Origin: an uncultured Ruminococcus sp.
GTDB lineage: Bacteria; Bacillota; Clostridia; Oscillospirales; Ruminococcaceae
Direction of reading: 5' to 3'
DNA length: 64,000 nucleotides
Assembly (NCBI GenBank): GCA_902762785.1
Contig: CACWPL010000001.1
Span: 124,001 to 188,000 of the forward strand
Part shown: positions 16,935-24,711 of the stretch, in pieces
Position numbering within the stretch: position 1 is the first letter of the stretch
Layout: each line of letters starts with the position of its first letter
Notes under the pieces: model-generated
The model's database searches: none
Told to the model about the DNA's origin: nothing
What the model saw: the letters and a program-made list of their open reading frames with translations, nothing else
Position numbers and translations under genes: made by a program

Positions 16935-17903
16935 TCAGGACGTCGTCAGCTTGAGCACCTTGACGGCATCGCCCATCAGCTTGCGGAAGCCGATGTTGAC
17001 GGAGATGCCGATGCAGTCGAGCTGGCAGTCGATGAGCTTGTCCGTCTCGAGGACGACGTCGCTGCTCTGGATCTGCTCGAGCGCGAAGTCCGTGTCCACG
17101 CCGATGACCTTGGTATCGTCCATCTGCTGGCAGCGGATGAGACGGGTACCGAACGGCAGACGGATCTCCGTGACGTCCTTGGAGGACGCCTCGAGCATCT
17201 GGTCCATCACCAGGATCTTGGCTGCCACGGCCGGGGACGCGAGCACGGCCTTCATGTCGAAGCTCTGGAACCTGCCATAGAGCGCCGCAAGGTCGCCATA
17301 CGCGATGTCCGCACCGGCCTTGGTGATGGACGCTGCCCCGGTCACGAGCACCGTGAGGGCGTCGGCGGTCACGCTGTCGGCGAGCTGACGGCCGATCCTG
17401 CGCAGCATCAGCGCGAACACGTCCAGACGCTGCTGGCGCACGGCCTCATAGCTAGCCTTGACGGTGCGGCCATACTTGAGGAGCGTCACCGTGTCCTCGC
17501 CCTCCTGGATGGTCGACGCGGGCATGGGGTCGCCCTGGTCGGTGGTGGTGTAGGTCGCGGTGTCGGTCAGCTCGATGCCCTGGTAGCGGTTGGACTCGCA
17601 GCGGGTGACGACCGCGGTCATCTCCCCGAGCACCGCCTCACGCATCCCCTGCACCACCGCACGGCGGACGAACTCCGGGAAGAGCACCGCGCTCTCCGTG
17701 GTCGTGAAGAACTTCTCCACACGGTCGCAGCCCGCCCCGCTCACGCGGATGTCGAAGCGCTTGAGCTGGCGCTCATAGGCGTCGAGCTGTGCCAGCGGGG
17801 TACCGGCGTACTGCTTGCCTGGGTCGGCCTCCTCGAGCGCCTGCACGAAGCTCTTGCCCGCGAGGTGATACATCCCCTTCTCCAGCTTTACCTCATTGAA
17901 CAT
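16935..17903 (-). CDS. Phage major capsid protein-like
   Basis: A 322-residue protein that resembles the major capsid protein of Clostridia prophages in N-terminal design (MFNEVKLEKGMYHLAGKSF, then LDAYERQLKRF and VEKFFTTTESAVLFPEF) and in the C-terminal part (DTKVIGVDTDFALEQIQ, TDKLIDCQLD). It would form the head shell. The ATG at 17903 follows AGGAGGTAAG and lies 4 bases after the portal stop. The frame is intact. Confidence 0.72.
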   Translation of the reverse strand: MFNEVKLEKGMYHLAGKSFVQALEEADPGKQYAGTPLAQLDAYERQLKRFDIRVSGAGCDRVEKFFTTTESAVLFPEFVRRAVVQGMREAVLGEMTAVVTRCESNRYQGIELTDTATYTTTDQGDPMPASTIQEGEDTVTLLKYGRTVKASYEAVRQQRLDVFALMLRRIGRQLADSVTADALTVLVTGAASITKAGADIAYGDLAALYGRFQSFDMKAVLASPAVAAKILVMDQMLEASSKDVTEIRLPFGTRLIRCQQMDDTKVIGVDTDFALEQIQSSDVVLETDKLIDCQLDCIGISVNIGFRKLMGDAVKVLKLTTS

Positions 17904-17907
17904 AGCC

Positions 17908-19053
17908 TTACCTCCTGTCGTTGTCTGCGGCCAGACGCTGCTCGATCTCGGCCGCCTGTGCATCGTGGAGACGCGCATTCGCGAGCTCCACCTCGTCCTG
18001 CAAGTTGATGCAGTCCCACGCCACGGTGACGGGCGCACAGCATCCGCGCAGCGTCAGGTACATCTGCGCGATCCTCACGATGACCGGCTCGATCAGCCGC
18101 CGGTAATACTCCAGCTCCGACGTGAGGATGTCGGCCTGCTGGGCGGACATGCGCTCGGTCGAGGACCAGCTCAGTCCCAGCAGGAAGGGCGGGATCGAGA
18201 GCTTGGCGATGAGCTGCTCCAGGAGCTGCCGGACGGGGATCTGTGTCTCGGGCATCTTACCTTCCGCGCCGATGACCTTGATGTCCACATCGCCCACGGA
18301 GACGAAGTCCCGTATCTCGCCGCATCGTGCGGCCTGCATCCCCTCCGACCACTCCTTCGCGATCGTCCTTGCGCGCTCGCCCGCATACGCCATCTCACCG
18401 GGGTCGTTGGACGGCCGGTAGGTGACGGCATAGCGGACGTTCCCCGCCCTGTCGAAGTTCTGTCCCACACACTCGTAGATCCGCATCAGGATCTCGGCGA
18501 ACACCGGCATCCCCTGGAGCAGCGAGACGCCGTAGATCCCGCCGACCGGCGGCTTGAGCGCCGTGAACAGGATCCGCTCCGGGTGGGGCAGCACGCGCTC
18601 GCCCTCCCCCGTCCGCAGCACATAGGTCCGTGAGAGCGGGGTCGCCCCGGGCAGCACGCCGATGTCCGTGATCTTACCGTTCCAAAGACCGGCGATCCTG
18701 CCGCCGCCCCGCTCGAGCACGATCTCCCCGACCGCATTGCCATAGACGAGCAGACTGTCCAGGTAGACGTCGAGGAACCGCTCGATTCCCTGCCCCGTCA
18801 GCCCGACCGGCACGCTGCGGAGGAACTGTGTGAGCTCTGCCTGCATCCGCGCGTCCGCACACACCACCTGCGGCTGCCCGATCAGGCGCACCAGCTTCGA
18901 CACCGCCGCATCCACGATCGGCACCGTCCTGCGCACCCGCTCGAACAGCTCATAGCCATAGAGCGACACGGGATGCTCCTGTACGGCCCCGCGCGGCGCG
19001 GTCTGCACCGACGGCAGGGGACGCGCCTCTTGCTTCTTCCTTCCAAAACGCAT
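17908..19053 (-). CDS. Phage portal protein-like
   Basis: A 381-residue portal protein, the dodecameric channel at one head vertex through which DNA is packaged. Family-like segments are VDAAVSKLVRLIG near the N-terminus, YLDSLLVYGNAVGEIV, LLEQLIAKLSIPPFLLGLSWSS and the helical ELEYYRRLIEPVIVRIAQ. The ATG at 19053 follows GGGGAGGTGAGG and lies 5 bases after the terminase stop. Length is at the short end for portals. Confidence 0.78.
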   Translation of the reverse strand: MRFGRKKQEARPLPSVQTAPRGAVQEHPVSLYGYELFERVRRTVPIVDAAVSKLVRLIGQPQVVCADARMQAELTQFLRSVPVGLTGQGIERFLDVYLDSLLVYGNAVGEIVLERGGGRIAGLWNGKITDIGVLPGATPLSRTYVLRTGEGERVLPHPERILFTALKPPVGGIYGVSLLQGMPVFAEILMRIYECVGQNFDRAGNVRYAVTYRPSNDPGEMAYAGERARTIAKEWSEGMQAARCGEIRDFVSVGDVDIKVIGAEGKMPETQIPVRQLLEQLIAKLSIPPFLLGLSWSSTERMSAQQADILTSELEYYRRLIEPVIVRIAQMYLTLRGCCAPVTVAWDCINLQDEVELANARLHDAQAAEIEQRLAADNDRR

Positions 19054-19058
19054 GATCC

Positions 19059-20306
19059 TCACCTCCCCACGGAGAGGGCGGCGAAGCTCTCGGCCTCGTC
19101 CCGCGCCATCACCGTGCTCACGAAATAGCGGATGTCGTCCATCGCGTGGTCGTGCTCCTTTTTGGGGACGTCGCCGGTGGCGCCCTCGTTCCAGCAATAC
19201 TGCCGGAACTCCCGCAGCGTGTCCTCACACGACGCATGGACCCGGATGCGCTCCGCCAGCAGCGCGTCGCTCACCAGCCGGATGCCGCTGAGGACGTCGT
19301 TGCGCGCCTTCATGACGCGGAACCGCCCATGCCCGGCGATGCACGCGATGAAGCTCGCCGCCGACGGGTCGACCACGACCTGTGCCACCGGCAGGTCGCC
19401 CGCGAGGGCACAGAGCCCCGCGTAGTGCTGCTCGTCCGTGCGGGGCGACCCCTCGCGGCGGGCATCGTAGTAGTATTCGCGGATGCGGTACCACACGCCG
19501 TCCCGCTCGCCCCAAAGCCCCATCGAGGTGGGGTTCATCGTCCCGTAGTCGCAGGAGATGACGTAGCGTCCGAACGCCTCCGGCACCTCCCGGACGATGT
19601 GCCGCGCCCCGAACATCGGATAGACCAGTCCCTCCGTCACTGTCCACTTCCCCAGCACGAAGCGGTCATAGAACACGCCGCCGTACATGCGCCGGTAGCG
19701 CTCCTTGACGGGCGCCGGCAGGGAGGGATTGTCGTCCATCGTGAAATGCAGATAGAGGGCGTTCTTCTCCTCCGTCTTGCAGATCCACTCCCGGTAGAAC
19801 CAGTGATAGGGATGCTCGGGGTTACAATTGAACCAAAGCTTCGCTCCGTCGAGGGAGCAGCGCGCCGCCGCCTGCTCCACGAACGACCGCGGCATCAGGA
19901 CGACCTCGTCGAAGAGCACGCCGCCGAGGGTGAGTCCCTGGATGAGGGGCGCAGAGCCCTCGTCCTTGCCGCCGAAGAGATAGAACCGGCAGGAATGGCC
20001 GTAGGCCTCGATGTCGAGGTAATGCTTCGAGACCATCTCGCGGACGCCGAACCCCGCATCCCGCAGCACGCCCACGAGCCCGCGCACGACATTGCGCTGC
20101 ACGGCGGTGATGGTGCGTCCGCAGATGGCGAAGCTCCTGCCGTCGCCCGTGGCCATCGCCCACAGCACGAAGCCGAGGGACATGGCCAGTGTCTTGCCGC
20201 TGCGCACGGCGCCATCGCAGATGATGGCGTCCCGGTCACGGTACCGCCCGTCCATCCACCAGCGCAGACACAGACGCTGCTTGGGCGAGAAACGGTCAAA
20301 CCGCAT
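19059..20306 (-). CDS. Phage terminase large subunit
   Basis: TerL, the packaging motor and nuclease, 415 residues, PBSX/XtmB-like. Walker A variant GAVRSGKT at 32-39, Walker B LFDE at 131-134, coupling region WFNCNPEHPYHWFY, and a C-terminal RNase H-like nuclease with SCDYGTMNP, a central aspartate in VVDPSAASF, and HDHAMDDIRYF at the end. All key motifs are intact. The ATG at 20306 overlaps the small-subunit gene by 11 bases; the longer open frame is rejected since its N-terminus is unlike the family. Confidence 0.9.
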   Translation of the reverse strand: MRFDRFSPKQRLCLRWWMDGRYRDRDAIICDGAVRSGKTLAMSLGFVLWAMATGDGRSFAICGRTITAVQRNVVRGLVGVLRDAGFGVREMVSKHYLDIEAYGHSCRFYLFGGKDEGSAPLIQGLTLGGVLFDEVVLMPRSFVEQAAARCSLDGAKLWFNCNPEHPYHWFYREWICKTEEKNALYLHFTMDDNPSLPAPVKERYRRMYGGVFYDRFVLGKWTVTEGLVYPMFGARHIVREVPEAFGRYVISCDYGTMNPTSMGLWGERDGVWYRIREYYYDARREGSPRTDEQHYAGLCALAGDLPVAQVVVDPSAASFIACIAGHGRFRVMKARNDVLSGIRLVSDALLAERIRVHASCEDTLREFRQYCWNEGATGDVPKKEHDHAMDDIRYFVSTVMARDEAESFAALSVGR

Positions 20307-20592
20307 CGCCGTCCCCCGCCAGTGCCTCGAGCAGGCTCTCGGCCGTGCGGCCGCTGGCGCCCTCCCGTGCATATTCGTAGAGACGCTCGAGCGCCTTCTG
20401 TCGGTCAAAGAACTGCACCTCGACACCGCCGCCCTTGACCCTTTTGATGGACGAAACGTTGAACAGGTCCATCCGCGCGAGCGTCTGCACGGACGGCACC
20501 TCCTCGCAGAACGCGAGCCGCACTGCATCGTTGACCTTCCCGAAGGCGAGCTGCTCGAGCCCCTCGATGGCGCGCTCGGTCTTGTCCTTCAT
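20296..20592 (-). CDS. Short terminase small subunit-like protein
   Basis: A 98-residue protein whose second half (LFNVSSIKRVKGGGVEVQFF, DRQKALERLYEYA) matches the C-terminal part of PBSX-type terminase small subunits, where a similar strand and helix follow the DNA-binding domain. The N-terminal helix-turn-helix of full-length small subunits is absent. The ATG at 20592 follows AAAGGAGGCGG. It heads the cluster and overlaps TerL. Confidence 0.65.
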   Translation of the reverse strand: MKDKTERAIEGLEQLAFGKVNDAVRLAFCEEVPSVQTLARMDLFNVSSIKRVKGGGVEVQFFDRQKALERLYEYAREGASGRTAESLLEALAGDGDAV

Positions 20593-20714
20593 CTCACCGC
20601 CTCCTTTCGGCGCTGTCCGGCAAAAGAAAAAATTGGAGACGTTCGCGTGCCGTTTTTTCGCTTGGGATGTTTTTTTCGCAGATGCGAGCGCTGCGTCTCT
20701 TTGTTAGAAAAAGA

Positions 20715-20790
20715 GCTTGCCGTGTGTGGTGGTGTGTGTGTGTGTGCGCGCCAGCGCACCTCTCGCGCACGCGCGCGGTGTGACCACACA
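20715..20790. repeat. Alternating purine-pyrimidine (GT/CG) tract
   Basis: A run of GTGTGTGGTGGTGTGTGTGT, then GCGC-rich and CACACACA-type sequence. Long alternating purine-pyrimidine DNA is able to adopt Z-form under supercoiling. It is unlike anything else in the window. Confidence 0.7.
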
Positions 20791-20873
20791 CACTGTCACC
20801 GTATCCGTATCCTTTTCCGTCACAGTCACCGTCACCGTATCCGTTCATTTTGTTCGCGTTTGTTGAACAAAAT

Positions 20874-20885
20874 GAACACATGTTC
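20874..20885. promoter_or_regulatory. LexA-box-like palindrome
   Basis: GAACACATGTTC followed by G matches the Gram-positive SOS-box core GAAC-N4-GTTC, with one half-site complete to the outer G. It lies about 280 bases upstream of the terminase cluster. One such core is expected by chance in a window of this size, so position is the main argument. Confidence 0.35.
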
Positions 20886-20977
20886 GTTTTGTTCGAGCAG
20901 CAGTTCCCGATACATATATAATAGCTGCCTGATGCTGGATGACACCTCGCCCGCCGCACGAGACCGGCGGCAGGCGA

Positions 20978-21125
20978 TGTTGAGAACTGTTGAAAAGATG
21001 TTGAAAAAACAGATAGCAAATGGTTTTTTTGCCATGTTGAAAAAACCATTTGCTTTTTTGAACATGTTGAAAGAACCATTTGCTTTTTTGAACATGTTGA
21101 AAGAACCAATTGCTTTTTTTGCTTT
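20978..21125. repeat. Palindromic 30-bp tandem repeats
   Basis: Three 30-base units start at 21033, 21063 and 21093, each opening with CATGTTGAA, then AGAACCATTTGC and a T-run. A longer diverged unit begins near 20997, and short TGTTGAAAA copies precede it. Because AGCAAATGG and CCATTTGCT alternate, neighbouring units can fold on each other. Both strands encode a decapeptide repeat (for example FNMFKKANGS on minus), a consequence of the 30-base period. Confidence 0.85.
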
Positions 21126-21321
21126 GGCAAAATAAGCAATTGCTCGTTTTGCTATGGCAAAGCTGGCAAATGCCAAGAGGCGCGGGCTCGCTCTCCACTT
21201 TTTTCATGTCGAGATGTGGAGATCAGCATCTCCGATCGAACGTGCTGTCTCCAGGTGGTATCTTGTTGTGTAAGAAGGACAGAGGTCCTGATCGACCGTA
21301 CACATCTAAGGAGGGATCATC

Positions 21322-21513
21322 ATGGCAGGCTTGCTCGTGAACGCTTTCATTTCGCTGATCGTAGAGATCATCTTGACGGTCACGCCGTATCTTCTCGTAT
21401 TGGCCGCGATCATCTTCGCATGCGTCCTCGTGCAGCGGGCGTTCACTGGCGGCCTCCGTCACAGGAACGATGGCTATGCGCAGGGCGGTGCCCGTTTTGC
21501 CAAGCCGCTGTGA
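21322..21513 (+). CDS. Small single-TM membrane protein
   Basis: A 63-residue protein with one long hydrophobic helix (about 8-38) and a short basic/Gly tail. The ATG at 21322 is preceded by a strong AAGGAGGG at good spacing, and a terminator follows, so it looks like a genuine small gene. I do not recognise a family. Being just upstream of spore-coat genes, a sporulation role is possible but is only inferred from position. Confidence 0.65.
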   Translation: MAGLLVNAFISLIVEIILTVTPYLLVLAAIIFACVLVQRAFTGGLRHRNDGYAQGGARFAKPL

Positions 21514-21533
21514 TTCGCCATCCTGACAGACAT

Positions 21534-21573
21534 CTGCCCCTCCCGCAGTCCGGCACGGGAGGGGCAGCATTTT
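21534..21573 (+). terminator. Terminator after the small membrane protein gene
   Basis: CTGCCCCTCCCG (21534-21545) pairs with CGGGAGGGGCAG (21556-21567), followed by CATTTTG. It separates the small gene from the SPOCS-spoIVA operon. Confidence 0.7.
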
Positions 21574-21584
21574 GTGTGCGGCAG

Positions 21585-21613
21585 GCATATCCGCGCGGGC
21601 GGCGGCATAGAGT
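21585..21613 (+). promoter_or_regulatory. Putative sigma-E-like sporulation promoter
   Basis: GCATATC (21585-21591), a 14-base spacer, then CATAGAGT (21606-21613). Compared with the Bacillus sigma-E consensus (KMATATT, 14 bases, CATACAHT), most positions and the spacing agree. It would drive the SPOCS/LysM gene and spoIVA in the mother cell, as expected for spoIVA. No sigma-A type promoter is seen nearby. Confidence 0.5.
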
Positions 21614-21646
21614 GTACCAACAGTGAAGCAAGGAGGTACACACCGT

Positions 21647-23185
21647 ATGGAACCGAGAACTGACCGGGCGCCCGTGACCGTGTCCGCGCCCATGGGCGCC
21701 ATCCTACAGGAACAGGGCATCGAGCTGGATCATGTGCTGCCGGACTATTATCCCGATGTTTGCAAGCTGGTCAAATGCACTGTGTCCCCGACCGTCGTCA
21801 GCGAGAGCATCGCCGGCGACCGCCTCTCCTACGAGCTGCGGGTCGAGGTGCGGATCCTGTACTGCGGCGAGGATTCGCATGTGCTGCAATGTGTGACACA
21901 GGTGCTGCACTACCCCCGCACGGCGGAGCTGCCCGCCGGGGAGGAGATCACCGCGGAGATCGTCCCGACGGTCGACCATGTGAACTGCCGTGCGCTGAGC
22001 CGGCGCCGCCTGGACGTGCGCGGCGCGATGACGATCCGGATCCGTCCGACGGCCGTGCGGCGCCAGGAGGTCCTGACGGACGTGTCCGGCCTGGGACTCC
22101 AGGCCGCGCGGACGCCCGTGCAGTACCCGGCCGGACAGCTCCGCGCCGTGCGCCGCATCCTCCTCTCCGAGGAGCTGGAGCTGGGCAATGCGAAGCCCCC
22201 GGTGCTCCATGTGGTGCGCTGTGCGGCACAGGCCGCCGAGCTGACGCAGAAGCTCGTCTCCGGCAAGCTCCTCGTGCAGGGGAGCCTCGGCCTCCAGCTC
22301 CTCTATGCCTGCGAGAAGGACGGCGACGGGAGCCTCGAGCCGATGGGCTTCAAGCTCCCGTTCAGCCAGCTCCTCGACATCGAGGGCATCACCGAGCAGG
22401 ACGACTGCCGCGTGACGTGTACGGTCGTGAGCTGTGAGCTCTCGCCCTGTGCGGACACGGCGGGCGATGTGCGGATGCTGCGCTGTGAGGCGGAGCTGCG
22501 CGTCTGCTGCACGGCCGTGCGCATGGCAGAGACCGCGCTCGTGACGGACGCCTTCTCCACCGAGCACCCCTGCGAGGTGCGCCGGACGACTCTGCTGACG
22601 AGCGGTCGGCCGTCCGTGTTCGGTGAGACCGTCCCGGCGAGCGCCGTCCTCCCCTGCCCGGACAGCGAGATCGACTGCGTCTATGACGCCTGGGGCGAGG
22701 TGCGCGCGCTGACGGCCTCCGCCGAGGGGGACGCAGTCGTCCTGAGCGGGATGCTCTGGTGCGGGGTGCTGGTGCGCGAGAGCGGCGGGATGCCGCGGAT
22801 GCTAGAGCGCGAGGAGCCCTTCGAGCACCGATTCCCGTCCCCCGGCGCGGATGGCGACGCCGCCGTGGACGTGTGCTGCACCGGCGTGGGATGCTCGTAT
22901 ACACTGACGGGCGCCGCCGAGGTGACGGTGCGCGCGGAGCTGCGCCTCGAGGGGACGGTGACGCAGTTCTCCCGGACAGAGGTCGTGGAGGACGTGACCG
23001 TCCAGGCGGACGAGATGCTCCCGCGGGACTACGCGCTCCTGCTGTATTTTGGCCGCACCGGGGAGCCGGTATGGGACATCGCCAAGCGCTGCCGGACGAC
23101 CGTGGCCGCCATCATGGAGGAGAACGACCTCCCCGGCGACGTGCTCGACGCCGATTCGATGCTGCTCATCCCGATCGTGGAGTAA
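21647..23185 (+). CDS. SPOCS (DUF3794) and LysM domain protein
   Basis: A 512-residue protein with two or three SPOCS/DUF3794 modules (N-terminal one with LPDYYPDVCKLVKCTV; repeated phrases of the type VSGKLLVQGSLGLQLLYACE) and a C-terminal LysM domain at about 465-512 (VWDIAKRCRTTVAAIMEEND). In Clostridia such proteins are spore-coat/exosporium components; the LysM part should bind glycan or cortex material. The ATG at 21647 is chosen because AAGGAGG precedes it. It is followed after 12 bases by spoIVA. Confidence 0.85.
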   Translation: MEPRTDRAPVTVSAPMGAILQEQGIELDHVLPDYYPDVCKLVKCTVSPTVVSESIAGDRLSYELRVEVRILYCGEDSHVLQCVTQVLHYPRTAELPAGEEITAEIVPTVDHVNCRALSRRRLDVRGAMTIRIRPTAVRRQEVLTDVSGLGLQAARTPVQYPAGQLRAVRRILLSEELELGNAKPPVLHVVRCAAQAAELTQKLVSGKLLVQGSLGLQLLYACEKDGDGSLEPMGFKLPFSQLLDIEGITEQDDCRVTCTVVSCELSPCADTAGDVRMLRCEAELRVCCTAVRMAETALVTDAFSTEHPCEVRRTTLLTSGRPSVFGETVPASAVLPCPDSEIDCVYDAWGEVRALTASAEGDAVVLSGMLWCGVLVRESGGMPRMLEREEPFEHRFPSPGADGDAAVDVCCTGVGCSYTLTGAAEVTVRAELRLEGTVTQFSRTEVVEDVTVQADEMLPRDYALLLYFGRTGEPVWDIAKRCRTTVAAIMEENDLPGDVLDADSMLLIPIVE

Positions 23186-23197
23186 GGAGGACAGGAG

Positions 23198-24670
23198 ATG
23201 AAGGACATCTATGCAGACATCGCCCTGCGAACGGGCGGTGACATCTACATCGGGGTGGTCGGGCCGGTCAGGACGGGGAAGTCCACGCTCATCAAGCGCT
23301 TCATGGAGACGCTCGTCATCCCGAACATCGAGAGCAGCTATAAGAAGGAACGCGCCGTCGATGAGCTGCCGCAGTCGGCCGCGGGCAAGACCATCATGAC
23401 GACCGAGCCGAAGTTCATCCCGGAGGAGGCCGTGCCGGTCCAGCTCGCGGACGGGGCACAGTTCCGCGCGCGCATGATCGACTGCGTGGGCTACATCGTC
23501 CCGAGCGCCTTGGGCTACATCGAGAACGAGCTCCCCCGCATGGTCATGACGCCCTGGTTCGACGAGGAGATCCCGTTCAACATGGCCGCCGAGATCGGGA
23601 CGCAGAAGGTCATCACCGAGCATGCGACCGTCGGCCTGGTCGTCACCACGGATGGCTCCATCTCGGACATCCCGCGCGACGAGTACGCCGAATGTGAGGC
23701 ACGCGTGATCCGCGAGCTCCAGGCGCTCGGCAAGCCCTTCATCGTCCTGCTCAACTGCGCCGACCCGGAGAGCAGCGAGTCCCTCGCCCTCGCCGAGCAG
23801 ATGCAGGCGGAGTACGGCACGGCGGTCCTCCCGGTGAGCTGCCTCGACCTGACCGAGACGGACATCCGCGGCATCATGACCGCGCTGCTGTACGCGTTCC
23901 CGGTGCGGGAGGTGCGGTTCGCGATGCCGGGATGGATCTCGATGCTCGAGAAGGGCCACCCGGTCAAGCAGGAGGTGTTCGGCGCGATCCGGCAGGCGGC
24001 GGAGGGACTGCACGCCGTCCGGGACGCGGCCGGTCTGACCGAGCCGATCTGCCGCTGTCAGTACGTCGTCCGTGCGGAATCGACGGGCATCGACCTTGGG
24101 ACGGGCACGGTGACGGTCGCCGTGACGCTGGACGGGTCGCTCTATTTCCAGATCCTCTCCGAAAAGACGGGTCTCGAGATCCGCGACGAGGCGAGCCTGC
24201 TGGCGCTTTTAGGGGAGCTGTGCGAGGTCAAGCGGCAGTACGCGCGGCTCGAACCGGCGCTGCGGGAGGTCGAGGCTACGGGCTATGGCATCGTGATGCC
24301 GACGATGGAGGAGCTGCACCTCGAGGAGCCGGAGATCATCCGGCAGGGCGGGAAGTACGGCGTGAAGCTGCGCGCCTCGGCGCCGTCCATCCACATGATG
24401 AAGGCCGGGATCACGACGACGGTCTCGCCGATCGTGGGGTCGGAGCGGCAGAGCGAGGAGCTGGTGATGTACCTCTTACAGGGCTTCGAGGAGGACCCGA
24501 CGCGGATCTGGGAATCGAACATCTTCGGCAAGTCCCTGCACGAGCTGGTCAACGAGGGACTGCACAACAAGCTCTTCAAGATGCCGGTCGAGGCGCGGAT
24601 GAAGCTCCAGGAGACCCTCGAGCGCATCATCAACGAGGGCTGCAGCGGACTCATCTGCTTGATACTTTAA
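23198..24670 (+). CDS. spoIVA: Stage IV sporulation protein A (spore coat ATPase)
   Basis: SpoIVA hydrolyses ATP to polymerise on the forespore surface and forms the base of the spore coat. The 490 residues match the family: Walker A-type GPVRTGKST at 22-30, switch region AGKTIMTTEPKF, DCVGYIVPSALGY, the large middle domain, and the membrane-targeting C-terminus ending EGCSGLICLIL. The ATG at 23198 follows AAGGAGGACAGG. Being in an operon with a SPOCS/LysM protein fits joint coat assembly. Confidence 0.96.
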   Translation: MKDIYADIALRTGGDIYIGVVGPVRTGKSTLIKRFMETLVIPNIESSYKKERAVDELPQSAAGKTIMTTEPKFIPEEAVPVQLADGAQFRARMIDCVGYIVPSALGYIENELPRMVMTPWFDEEIPFNMAAEIGTQKVITEHATVGLVVTTDGSISDIPRDEYAECEARVIRELQALGKPFIVLLNCADPESSESLALAEQMQAEYGTAVLPVSCLDLTETDIRGIMTALLYAFPVREVRFAMPGWISMLEKGHPVKQEVFGAIRQAAEGLHAVRDAAGLTEPICRCQYVVRAESTGIDLGTGTVTVAVTLDGSLYFQILSEKTGLEIRDEASLLALLGELCEVKRQYARLEPALREVEATGYGIVMPTMEELHLEEPEIIRQGGKYGVKLRASAPSIHMMKAGITTTVSPIVGSERQSEELVMYLLQGFEEDPTRIWESNIFGKSLHELVNEGLHNKLFKMPVEARMKLQETLERIINEGCSGLICLIL

Positions 24671-24671
24671 A

Positions 24672-24706
24672 AAGAGACGCCGGAGGCAGTACCTCCGGCG
24701 TCTTAA
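24672..24706. terminator. Bidirectional terminator between spoIVA and thiC
   Basis: GACGCCGGAGG (24676-24686) pairs with CCTCCGGCGTC (24692-24702). On the minus strand the stem is followed by TCTTTTT, making it the better terminator for thiC; on plus only TT follows. Confidence 0.85.
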
Positions 24707-24711
24707 CATGC

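Larger units (their letters stand above)
20593..21321. other. Gene-poor, repeat-rich segment upstream of the phage-like cluster
   Basis: 729 bases with no gene I can support. From left to right: an AT-rich leader before the terminase cluster; an alternating GT/CG tract (about 20715-20790); short tandem copies of CCGTATCC / GTCACC (20791-20845); a LexA-box-like GAACACATGTTC; and 30-bp palindromic tandem repeats (20978-21125). Several open frames cross it on both strands, but they are low-complexity, mutually antisense and lack ribosome-binding sites. Confidence 0.6.

Noticed and set aside
13947-20592. Complete inducible prophage
   Set aside because: No integrase, repressor, replication, tape-measure or lysis genes and no visible attachment-site repeats.
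20978-21125. CRISPR array
   Set aside because: Repeats are directly contiguous with a 30-base period and no unique spacers; no cas genes are near.
20594-21176. Minus-strand and plus-strand frames across the 30-bp repeats
   Set aside because: Low-complexity, mutually antisense, no ribosome-binding site; the open frames follow from the 30-base period.
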